Made by a program: the position numbers and the translations under genes | Shown here: one piece after another, positions 1 through 5,427 of the stretch | Layout of the letters: each line of letters opens with the position of its first letter | Numbering within the stretch: the stretch's first letter is position 1 | Source of the DNA: Bacteriovoracaceae bacterium | GTDB taxonomy: Bacteria > Bdellovibrionota > UBA1018 | Length of the DNA stretch: 5,427 bases | Direction of reading: 5' to 3' | Assembly (NCBI GenBank): GCA_023250755.1 | Contig: JAHFAC010000151.1 | Location: forward strand, 1 to 5,427 | Notes under the pieces: model-generated | What the model saw: the letters and a program-made list of their open reading frames with translations, nothing else | What the model was told of the DNA's origin: nothing | Databases searched by the model: none

Positions 1-298
1 TGTCCAGCTCACCCCGGTTGACCAGGTCAGAGAAGACCCAGAAATTTCTTTGAAAAAAAATCGTGAATAAGGCGTCCGAAGCAAAGAAGATTCCGAGAAA
101 AAAATAAACTTGGGTTTGGCTCCATCCTGCCAATGTGGAGGTGTTCGAATAAATAACAGCAAATAGGCTGAATTCTACAATCATCCATACGATGTCCGTG
201 GCTACTGCAGTGAGGAAGTTGGATCGATAGACTGCCTCGCGGACAAAGTTGTTTTTGAGTTGAATCCAGTAAATATCTGCATAAGTAGAAAGGCGCAT
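1..298 (-). CDS. ABC-2 family permease, second subunit (partial, 3' end off window)
   Basis: The first 99 residues of an integral membrane protein can be read from the ATG at 298 down to the left edge with no stop. It is probably the second membrane subunit of an ABC-2 type exporter (the ABC2_membrane_6 / DUF990 type). After a short amphipathic N-terminus (WIQLKNNFVREAVYR, residues 11-25) there are hydrophobic stretches at about 27-50 and 63-82, then the motif DLVNRGELD at 91-99. This is the start of the family's conserved 'I-x-x-G-x-L-(D/S)-x-x-L-x-(K/R)-P' stretch. The same pattern occurs in the neighbouring permease (EMIRTGQLS), and both share W-x-x-LKN-x-F and VYR-x-x-FL near the N-terminus, so the two look like diverged paralogues. 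The start is chosen because AGGAA lies 4 bases upstream and the preceding gene stops 19 bases before. The substrate cannot be told from the sequence. Confidence 0.85.
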   Translation of the reverse strand, partial: MRLSTYADIYWIQLKNNFVREAVYRSNFLTAVATDIVWMIVEFSLFAVIYSNTSTLAGWSQTQVYFFLGIFFASDALFTIFFQRNFWVFSDLVNRGELD

Positions 299-302
299 TT
301 GA

Positions 303-307
303 TTCCT
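303..307 (-). promoter_or_regulatory. Ribosome binding site of permease 2
   Basis: On the minus strand AGGAA sits 4 bases before the ATG at 298, inside the 19-base gap after the stop of permease 1. It supports that start and independent translation of the second permease within the operon. Confidence 0.6.
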
Positions 308-317
308 GTTCCCTCGC

Positions 318-1109
318 TCATCCACCCAAGCTCAGATAGCGGCGAATGCCCAGACCCCAACTCGCCCTTACTAAAGCCCAGCCAACCAAGAGCCAAAGCG
401 AGGCGATGCCGATTTGGCCTAAAAATTCATTGAAGGACCATTGACCTAAAGCAAATTGAATCGGACCAAAGACAAAAAGATAAAATGGGGTCGATTTCCA
501 GATCCATTGATAGTGAGAAGGAAAAAGACTGAGCGGAATCAGTTCGCCCGAAAGTAAGCTCACAACTAGATTTTTGACCATCAAAATGCTGTAGGCCTCT
601 TCCCAGTAAAAGGCTAATGCGGCCAAAGAGGCGCTGAGCTGGTAATGAATGATGTTACCAAGGAGCGCAAGCGCCATGGCGCCAGCCATTCTCAAGGGAG
701 AGCTGTTCAGCCAGAGGCTGGCAATCGCACCAAAACTAAGGCAAACAGCGGCAAGAAAGAGTTTGGGCGCGATTCCACGAATAAAGATGAATTCAACTAC
801 CCCTACCGGCCTGAGCAAATAGTTGCTGAGCTGACCCGTACGAATCATCTCGGCCAGGTCAAAGTCATGATTTCCGCCTCGGATCTGTGTAAAAAGGAGG
901 CTGGCTAAGGTGTATTGAAGCATCTCTGAATAACCGAGGCCCGCGATTTGAGTTGCACCACCCACTTTGAAAAGAGCGTACCAAAGTACCCATTGAATGA
1001 GTGCTGGAACCAATGCCGAACCGAGTACTTCAAATAAGAATTCGAGCCGATAGACAGTCGCGTCTTGAAATCCGTTTTTGAGTGCGGCCCATCTCCATTC
1101 AAGATTCAT
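318..1109 (-). CDS. ABC-2 family permease, first subunit
   Basis: A 263-residue membrane protein of the ABC2_membrane_6 / DUF990 type, the usual length for this family. About six hydrophobic segments are visible, roughly at residues 27-47, 61-76, 111-133, 141-166, 175-198 and 230-252. Two family-typical motifs are present: IRTGQLSNYLLRPV at 89-102, after the second segment, and SGELIPLSLFP at 187-197, in the fifth. It probably forms the inner-membrane channel together with the downstream permease, driven by the ATPase encoded just upstream. The ATPase gene ends only 9 bases before this ATG and in the same reading frame. No Shine-Dalgarno sequence lies in that gap, so translation probably depends on coupling or re-initiation after the ATPase. 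Families of this kind are mostly uncharacterised and the transported compound is unknown. Confidence 0.88.
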   Translation of the reverse strand: MNLEWRWAALKNGFQDATVYRLEFLFEVLGSALVPALIQWVLWYALFKVGGATQIAGLGYSEMLQYTLASLLFTQIRGGNHDFDLAEMIRTGQLSNYLLRPVGVVEFIFIRGIAPKLFLAAVCLSFGAIASLWLNSSPLRMAGAMALALLGNIIHYQLSASLAALAFYWEEAYSILMVKNLVVSLLSGELIPLSLFPSHYQWIWKSTPFYLFVFGPIQFALGQWSFNEFLGQIGIASLWLLVGWALVRASWGLGIRRYLSLGG

Positions 1110-1118
1110 TGGAGGCTT

Positions 1119-2144
1119 TCATGGGATGCCCTCATAAAGTCTTTGAATCACGTTCTCGAGGCTTTGCTCCTCAATTCCCATGTCAACCACTTGGAATCGG
1201 GTCATGAGGTTTTGAAGTACAGGGACGATTTGCTCCTGTTTGAGATCAAAGTGGATGGCGCCCATTGCATCTCCATGAGCCGTATCTTTTTCCGCTAGGC
1301 TGATATTTTTGTGAGCGACTCCTGAGACGGCACCGAGTTCTTCAATACCGGGATTTTGCATGAGTCGGACTCGGAGTCTTCGTTCTCCCTGGCGAGTCAG
1401 TGATCCCGGAGGCCCATCGTAAATCAATTCACCCGATCTTAGGATGAGAATCCTGGGGCAGAGCCGCTCGATATCATCCATATTATGGCTGGTCAGAATG
1501 ATGGTCGCTTTTTCGCGTTGGTTAAAGACCTGGAGGAATTCTCTCAGTTTGTGTGCCGCAAAAACATCTAGTCCAATGGTCGGTTCATCTAGAAAAATGA
1601 CATTCGGCCAGTGCAAGAGAGCCCCGATCAGTTCCATCTTCATTCGTTCACCCAGCGAGAGTCGCCGAATTTGGGTATTGAGGTGTTTTTTTACGTCGAG
1701 GAGTTCGGTCAGCGTATGAAGTCTCTCTTGGTAAAGTTTGAGTGGGATTTCATAAATCGCCCGCAAAAGCTCGAATGCGTCACTGGCTGGGAGGTCCCAC
1801 CAAAGTTGGGCTTTTTGACCCATGACAAGTGAAATTTTTTGGCGAAACTCCAGGGGGCGCCTAAAAGGTTCAAAGTTCAAAACACGAGCTTCGCCCGAAG
1901 ACGGTGGGATCAGGCCCGAGAGTATTTTGAGCAGGGTTGTTTTACCGGCGCCATTGGCCCCGATCAGTCCAACAAATGAACCTGATTCGATGGTGAAGCT
2001 CACGTTTTTGAGTGCTGTATGGGTTTGATAAGTGGGCCGAAGCAAGAGTTGAAATGCTCCGCGTAATCCCTCTCCCTTGATCATGGATCGAAAAGTTCTG
2101 GTGATGTTCTTAGCTTCAATGGTTGATGGTATTTTTGATGTCAT
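1119..2144 (-). CDS. ABC transporter ATP-binding protein (ABC-2 exporter type)
   Basis: A 341-residue cytoplasmic ATPase that powers the two permeases encoded after it. All nucleotide-binding motifs are present and look intact: Walker A GANGAGKTT at 62-70, Q-loop Gln110 in VMGQKAQLWWDLP, signature LSLGE at 162-166, Walker B VIFLDEP at 182-188 with Glu187 as the catalytic base, D-loop IGLD at 190-193, and switch His220 in LTSHNMDD. The 'GQKAQLWWDLP' Q-loop and an N-terminal extension of about 40 residues before the core are features I associate with the NatA-like COG4586 group, which normally occurs with two DUF990-type permeases, as here. Residues from about 255 form a C-terminal domain. The ATG at 2144 is the only reasonable start, because an in-frame TAA lies 15 bases upstream. 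It has no visible Shine-Dalgarno sequence. Confidence 0.93.
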   Translation of the reverse strand: MTSKIPSTIEAKNITRTFRSMIKGEGLRGAFQLLLRPTYQTHTALKNVSFTIESGSFVGLIGANGAGKTTLLKILSGLIPPSSGEARVLNFEPFRRPLEFRQKISLVMGQKAQLWWDLPASDAFELLRAIYEIPLKLYQERLHTLTELLDVKKHLNTQIRRLSLGERMKMELIGALLHWPNVIFLDEPTIGLDVFAAHKLREFLQVFNQREKATIILTSHNMDDIERLCPRILILRSGELIYDGPPGSLTRQGERRLRVRLMQNPGIEELGAVSGVAHKNISLAEKDTAHGDAMGAIHFDLKQEQIVPVLQNLMTRFQVVDMGIEEQSLENVIQRLYEGIP

Positions 2145-2158
2145 AGTAGTGCTGGATA

Positions 2159-2186
2159 GTTATAGCAACCTTCATCTCTCCTACAA
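2159..2186 (-). promoter_or_regulatory. Candidate promoter of the ABC transporter operon
   Basis: On the minus strand there is TTGTAG (2181-2186), a 16-base spacer, and TATAAC (2159-2164). The -10 box is preceded by TG one base upstream, making an extended -10 (TGCTATAAC). The -35 box is a weak match (3 of 6). A start of transcription about 7 bases after the -10 box would fall near 2152, giving a leader of only about 8 bases before the ATPase ATG. This fits the absence of a ribosome binding site there. The call is from consensus matching by eye only. Confidence 0.4.
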
Positions 2187-2194
2187 GGATAAGT

Positions 2195-2223
2195 TTGAGA
2201 AAGACACTGAAATGGCGCATAGC
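2195..2223 (+). promoter_or_regulatory. Weak candidate promoter of the HD-GYP gene
   Basis: TTGAGA (2195-2200, 5 of 6 to the -35 consensus) is followed after an ideal 17 bases by CATAGC (2218-2223, only 3 of 6 to the -10 consensus). It lies in the divergent gap upstream of the HD-GYP gene and would put the near-perfect ribosome binding site at 2249-2259 inside the leader. The poor -10 box means it may be activator-dependent or not a promoter at all. I saw no sigma-54 or FliA-type promoter in this gap. Confidence 0.22.
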
Positions 2224-2248
2224 GGCGAGTCTGAAATGCTTTTTAAAG

Positions 2249-2278
2249 AAAGGAGGTGAATTTCCGATGAGAGACTGA
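2249..2278 (+). promoter_or_regulatory. Near-perfect Shine-Dalgarno with a three-codon reading frame in the HD-GYP leader
   Basis: AAAGGAGGTGA (about 2249-2259) complements the 3' end of 16S rRNA almost perfectly and lies 7 bases before an ATG at 2267. That frame reads Met-Arg(AGA)-Asp and stops at TGA 2276-2278, which is 13 bases before the ATG of the HD-GYP gene. The stop overlaps the weaker binding site GAGGA at 2277-2281. It may be a minimal upstream reading frame that sets translation of the gene by re-initiation. Alternatively it is the original start of the HD-GYP protein, now one base out of frame. The sequence alone does not decide between these. Confidence 0.45.
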
Positions 2279-2281
2279 GGA
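2277..2281 (+). promoter_or_regulatory. Ribosome binding site for the annotated HD-GYP start
   Basis: GAGGA lies 10 bases before the ATG at 2292. The spacing is slightly long and the match modest, but it is the only site suited to that ATG, because the much stronger site at 2249-2259 is too far away (32 bases). An in-frame stop at 2268-2270 limits the start to this ATG or an unlikely ATT/ATC just before it. Confidence 0.4.
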
Positions 2282-2291
2282 CATCATTGCA

Positions 2292-3422
2292 ATGATCAAG
2301 CGAAAAGCTGCGACACCCGAAAAAGGATCAAAAGACGAGTCAAAAGAAGGCCCAGGTCATAAAATAGAACTGCTTGAATCACATGAGTCTATGGATGATC
2401 AGTTCTTCAAGTTGAGTATTGAAGATTTTGTCGCTAGCAGGGAGCTTCAAAATGAAGTTTTAGGAAATAGTTCGGAAGATTTGAATTATCCTTTGTATCT
2501 TCGACTATCGGAACTCAAGTATGTGAAGATCGCAAATCGTGGAGTGGATTTACCCCTTGAGCGGCTGAGAGGTTACAATAAGAAGGGGACGCAGCACCTT
2601 TATCTCAGGAAAGAGGATTTTCACAGATACATGGGCTTGAACTTGGATCTTTCGAGAGCAACTCAAAAAAGCAGTACAGTCAGCAGGGAAAAGAAGCTCG
2701 GCCTTTTAAAGCATACCAATGAAATCGTTTTAGGGAATTTGTATGCGAATGAAGTCGATGCAAAGATGTTTGAGTCAGCCCGCGCAGCTGTTGAGGCAGC
2801 GACTACGGCTCTTTCTGATTTTGATGAAGCTTATAATTTATTGGATATCTTGAACAAGCACACGGATTATCTTTTTGCCCGGAGCGTCGCGGTGAGTTTT
2901 TATTCAGCGATGATTGCCAAGCAGCTCAATTGGAACTCGCCTGCAACACTTTTTAAAATTGCGGTTGCAGGGCTGCTTCATGATATTGGAAAAAAAGAGA
3001 TTGACCGGGCTATCCTTTATAAGCCCAGGATGCATTTGACCCCAGCTGAAATAAAAATGATTGAAAGTCATCCGGTCAGGAGTGCTGAAATCCTTTCAAA
3101 GATACCGACGATTCCAGGCGAGGTGATTCAGATCGTGTTGCAGCACCATGAAAACTGCTTGGGAGCCGGATATCCCGTAGGGCTAAAAAAGAACCAGATT
3201 CACCCCGTGGCACGACTCCTTTCCGTTGCCGATCACTTTTCGTGTTTTGTCTTGAGGGGCCCCGAGGGACCTGGGATACCCCCAGCCCAGGCATTCGAAA
3301 AAATCCTAAGCATGTACCTGGATGCGCTGGACCCGACCTTTCTTCTTCCTCTGATGACTATTTTCCATTACTCGGTTCCAAAGGAGTATTTAGTGTTCGA
3401 GAAAAAATGGAAAGTGGCGTGA
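2292..3422 (+). CDS. HD-GYP domain protein with altered metal site
   Basis: A 376-residue cytoplasmic protein with no signal peptide or membrane segment. Residues 1-35 are charged and low-complexity. Residues 66-112 (PLYLRLSELKYVKI ... HLYLRKEDFHRYM) form a small domain of the kind I associate with the N-terminus of HD-GYP proteins of Bdellovibrio-like bacteria. The HD-GYP domain spans about 185-345. Known members hydrolyse cyclic di-GMP with a bi- or trinuclear metal centre. Present are His230-Asp231, Lys234, His260 (HPVRSAEIL), His285-His286-Glu287, Gly293-Tyr294-Pro295 and Asp314 (SVADHF). Two positions are unusual. The first metal-ligand His, expected in a YxxEHS-like motif, is Arg197 (YLFARS), and the Asp of HHExxDGxGYP is Leu290. 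The helix after Asp314 normally reads DAL...RPYR and is here a Gly/Pro-rich stretch (residues 322-331). Activity may be reduced or lost, leaving a binding or regulatory role. The gene faces the ABC operon divergently and the tRNA gene convergently. Confidence 0.87.
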   Translation: MIKRKAATPEKGSKDESKEGPGHKIELLESHESMDDQFFKLSIEDFVASRELQNEVLGNSSEDLNYPLYLRLSELKYVKIANRGVDLPLERLRGYNKKGTQHLYLRKEDFHRYMGLNLDLSRATQKSSTVSREKKLGLLKHTNEIVLGNLYANEVDAKMFESARAAVEAATTALSDFDEAYNLLDILNKHTDYLFARSVAVSFYSAMIAKQLNWNSPATLFKIAVAGLLHDIGKKEIDRAILYKPRMHLTPAEIKMIESHPVRSAEILSKIPTIPGEVIQIVLQHHENCLGAGYPVGLKKNQIHPVARLLSVADHFSCFVLRGPEGPGIPPAQAFEKILSMYLDALDPTFLLPLMTIFHYSVPKEYLVFEKKWKVA

Positions 3423-3455
3423 GTTTAAATATTATAAAATAAGCGGATATTCAAG

Positions 3456-3541
3456 TGGTGCTCGCGGAGGGACTTGAACCCCCACGCCTTTTGGGCACTG
3501 GCTCCTAAGGCCAGCGTGTCTGCCAATTCCACCACGCGAGC
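3456..3541 (-). tRNA. tRNA-Leu (anticodon UAG)
   Basis: A complete class II tRNA can be folded by hand on the minus strand. The acceptor stem GCTCGCG (3535-3541) pairs with CGCGAGC (3460-3466), all 7 pairs. The D-arm stem is GTG/CAC with loop AATTGGCAGA inside. The anticodon stem CTGGC/GCCAG encloses the loop CTTAGGA, giving anticodon TAG with G at position 37. The long variable arm (TGCCCAAAAGGCGT) is typical of leucine tRNAs, and the T-arm is GGGGG-TTCAAGT-CCCTC with one G-T pair. The discriminator is A and CCA is encoded (3456-3458). The body without CCA is 83 bases. It reads CTA and probably other CTN codons. No intron, truncation or adjacent integrase was seen, so there is no sign that it serves as an attachment site. 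Confidence 0.97.
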
Positions 3542-3579
3542 ATTAATACTAAGAACCCCATCTGGAGGCCTTTACTCTT

Positions 3580-3608
3580 ATTATAGTTTAACCCACTGTA
3601 CCAGAAAA
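3580..3608 (-). promoter_or_regulatory. Candidate promoter of tRNA-Leu
   Basis: On the minus strand a perfect TATAAT (3580-3585) lies about 40 bases before the 5' end of the tRNA. A weak -35 hexamer TTTTCT (3603-3608) sits 17 bases upstream. The predicted start near 3573 would give a leader of about 30 bases, to be removed by RNase P. It lies in the 76-base gap after the coiled-coil gene, where I see no terminator hairpin, so read-through from that gene may also contribute. Confidence 0.5.
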
Positions 3609-3617
3609 TTTCCTGAT

Positions 3618-5427
3618 TTATGCAGCAGCAGTGGGGGGTAAGGACCCGCTGCCGCTTCCTGCTCCGCTCTGTTTTTTTCCGCCTATTTCTTGAATCAACT
3701 TTAATTTTTTATTTTCAGATAACACTTTTTCAAGTTCTTTTTTAAGGTTTGTTTCAGTTCTGGCGAGTTCTTCTACGCGAATATTGAGCTTTTGCTGCAC
3801 TTCTTTGCTTGCAACGACGGTTTTTTGCGCTTCTTCAATTCGCTTTTTCATTTCTTCAACGGCTCCAGAGTTGGCTTCTCTCGCTTTTTTTGTTTCTGTG
3901 AGTCGCTCTGTGAGCTGTTGATTATTTTTTCTGAGTTCATCCAGCATTCTTTGAGTGCGTTCGGCCTTGCTTTGAAGTGCGCTAAAATCTGCGAAAGAAG
4001 GACCCCGTGTTTTTGCAGCGTATTGTGCGCTGTTGATTTGAGCGCGTAGATCTTCGATTTTTGCCGCGAGTTGAGTGTTTTCATTTTTAGTCGCATTCAG
4101 CACTTTTTGAAGGGTAGCGTATTTTTGTTTAAAGTGGACTTCTTCAGTGGATTTATGGGGAGCACTTTTAAGTCGTTCGACACTCATCAATGTTTGAGAA
4201 AGTTGCTCCTTGACTCGGGTAAGCGCGAAATTTTTTTGTCGAAGCATTTCTTCACGCTGTCGGATCTCTTCTAAAAGTACTCGCTCCTTGTTTCGGTATT
4301 CAATTTCTCTTTGCCTGACCGTAGCGCTGAGTTTTTTAGAAAGATCTTGGATTTTTGCTTTTTCTTGGACTAGCTCCCCGATCAGTCCATCTACCCAGCG
4401 TTTGGCTCGGACGCTTCCTAAGTCATTTTTAATTTCGCTTGCCTCTTCTTGGACACGAAAAATAGTCCTCGAAAATTGGTCTAGGGTCTCTTCGGTGGAG
4501 ACTTCTATTTTTTCCGTTTCAGCGGATTCTTTTGCTGTTTTTTGAGGAGTTTGAATTAATTCTTCATTTTTTTTTGACTCATTGATTTTTGATTGATCTT
4601 GAACCGAAAGGTCATCGTTAGTTTTATTGTCTGGTCTTTCGCCTGCTTCATGACTTGGTTCGAGATCTTCCTGATCTGAAATAATTTCATTTTCTTCGTT
4701 ATTACTTTCTTCGTCGGCTAAATCTTTTTTAGAATTTCGATTAAAGGGCCAAATGCTTCTTAAAAATGATCCTTTGTTTTCTTCCTCAGTCGCGTCTTTT
4801 TCTTCTCCTTGAATGAGGTAAAGTGAATTTTTTTCTTCATCTTGAGATGCGTTTCCTTTGATAATGGTGATTCCATCGCCCATTCTATCAGTGACGGCAC
4901 GCACTCGAGTGGTCTCATTTTCGAGCACCTGTCGAGAAGACGCTATATGTTGGTTCTCATCTTTGTCTTGGGATCCTTGGACAGTTTGTTGCAAGAGTTC
5001 GTCGATCGAATTAGAGCCAATACTTGCCTGTGAGATTGACTCATTGCTGTGAAGTGCTTTAAAAAGGACTTCTCCAGTGGGAGACGGCGCAGCCTTTTTG
5101 CCAGGGGCGTCCTCTTCAAGGAGTTGCGTGTAATTTAAATCCCCAAGTTCAATGTACTCGGTGGCTTGGGGTGAAGCTGGAGATCCGCTTTCAATCATGA
5201 CCCCTTCGAATTGATGCGGCTCGGACAAGGCTTGCGCATCCATTTTGCCTTCTATTCCAAAAAGAGAAACGATTTCAGCTCGTTTGGTTTCAGGTTGGTA
5301 TCTCAATACAACTCGGTGCGCATGGATCCAGAGAGAGTGAAGTAAAAATTCAAAAGGTCCATTTATTTTTCCAGTCTTAATTTTTTCAGGCAATTGAGCT
5401 AAATTGGCGATAATTTCGTCTGAAATT
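3618..5427 (-). CDS. Large acidic coiled-coil protein of unknown function (partial, 5' end off window)
   Basis: I do not recognise a named family. The frame runs from the stop at 3618 to the right edge without another stop, so the N-terminus lies outside. The first candidate start inside, a TTG at 5393, has no ribosome binding site, and 11 good in-frame codons precede it (ISDEIIANLAQ). Numbering from that TTG: residues 1-50 look globular (FEFLLHSLWIHAHRVVLRYQ, IVSLFGIEG). About 95-305 is polar, acidic and probably disordered, with one hydrophobic/basic island GSFLRSIWPFNRNSKK at 208-223. About 310-570 is strongly heptad-like and Lys/Glu/Gln-rich, predicting long coiled coils with likely breaks near 410-416 and 460-468. 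The tail GGKKQSGAGSGSGS then LPPTAAA is flexible. There is no visible signal peptide or membrane segment in this part. A scaffold, cytoskeletal or polar-complex role is a guess from architecture only. The tRNA gene follows 76 bases downstream. Confidence 0.8.
   Translation of the reverse strand, partial: ISDEIIANLAQLPEKIKTGKINGPFEFLLHSLWIHAHRVVLRYQPETKRAEIVSLFGIEGKMDAQALSEPHQFEGVMIESGSPASPQATEYIELGDLNYTQLLEEDAPGKKAAPSPTGEVLFKALHSNESISQASIGSNSIDELLQQTVQGSQDKDENQHIASSRQVLENETTRVRAVTDRMGDGITIIKGNASQDEEKNSLYLIQGEEKDATEEENKGSFLRSIWPFNRNSKKDLADEESNNEENEIISDQEDLEPSHEAGERPDNKTNDDLSVQDQSKINESKKNEELIQTPQKTAKESAETEKIEVSTEETLDQFSRTIFRVQEEASEIKNDLGSVRAKRWVDGLIGELVQEKAKIQDLSKKLSATVRQREIEYRNKERVLLEEIRQREEMLRQKNFALTRVKEQLSQTLMSVERLKSAPHKSTEEVHFKQKYATLQKVLNATKNENTQLAAKIEDLRAQINSAQYAAKTRGPSFADFSALQSKAERTQRMLDELRKNNQQLTERLTETKKAREANSGAVEEMKKRIEEAQKTVVASKEVQQKLNIRVEELARTETNLKKELEKVLSENKKLKLIQEIGGKKQSGAGSGSGSLPPTAAA

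Noticed and set aside
645..908. Plus-strand 87-codon frame opposite permease 1
   Set aside because: It is antisense to a well-supported membrane protein and its hydrophilic composition is what a reversed hydrophobic gene gives.
2077..2259. Plus-strand 60-codon frame across the start of the ATPase gene
   Set aside because: More than a third lies antisense to the ATPase coding region, it has no recognisable features or binding site, and it ends inside the AGGAGG site itself. Treated as chance.
3076..3294. Minus-strand 72-codon frame opposite the HD-GYP gene
   Set aside because: It overlaps conserved HD-GYP motifs on the other strand and has no independent support.
3251..3300. GGGGCCCC palindrome (3256-3263) and nearby G/C runs as a regulatory hairpin or terminator
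   Set aside because: It is inside the HD-GYP coding frame, encodes a Gly/Pro stretch, and no T-run follows.
3456..3541. tRNA-Leu as an integration site for a mobile element
   Set aside because: No integrase, no direct repeat of the tRNA 3' end and no composition shift were seen on either side.
3542..3617. Terminator for the coiled-coil gene (CCTCCAGATGGGG stretch)
   Set aside because: The arms pair poorly and no T-run follows on the minus strand.
3792..4545. Plus-strand reading frames opposite the coiled-coil gene (rich in Phe, Ser, Leu)
   Set aside because: Their composition is the expected reverse reading of Lys/Glu-rich heptad codons. No start signals or family features.
5391..5393. TTG as the start of the coiled-coil protein (591 residues)
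   Set aside because: No ribosome binding site precedes it and the frame stays open with plausible protein sequence to the window edge, so the start is probably outside.

Overview
This window looks like an ordinary chromosomal segment of a Gram-negative bacterium with mid-range GC. The style of the genes (an HD-GYP protein with a small N-terminal domain, and a long acidic coiled-coil protein with a flexible tail) reminds me of Bdellovibrionota or the former deltaproteobacteria. That placement is an impression from protein style; no search was run.

Layout. Positions 1-2144, minus strand: an ABC-2 type transporter operon read as ATPase (1119-2144), permease 1 (318-1109), permease 2 (1-298, running off the left edge). 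The two permeases look like diverged copies of one family, so the exporter is probably a heterodimer. Positions 2145-2291 are a divergent promoter region of 147 bases. Positions 2292-3422, plus strand: an HD-GYP-type protein (cyclic-di-GMP phosphodiesterase family) with most catalytic residues but with Arg at the usual first metal-binding His and Leu at the Asp of the DGxGYP loop. Positions 3456-3541, minus strand: a complete tRNA-Leu with anticodon UAG and an encoded CCA end. Positions 3618-5427, minus strand: the C-terminal part of a large protein with a conserved-looking N-terminal stretch, an acidic low-complexity middle, long coiled coils and a Gly/Ser tail ending in Ala-Ala-Ala. Its reading frame is still open at the right edge.

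The genes do not form one pathway. The ABC operon and the HD-GYP gene share only an upstream region, and the tRNA and coiled-coil gene run toward the HD-GYP gene from the other side. I found no transposase, integrase, CRISPR array, long repeat or defence module. The points most worth a second look are the region before the HD-GYP gene, where a near-perfect ribosome binding site serves only a three-codon reading frame one base out of register with the gene, the altered active site of that protein, and the uncharacterised coiled-coil protein. I do not see strong evidence for a new multi-gene system.
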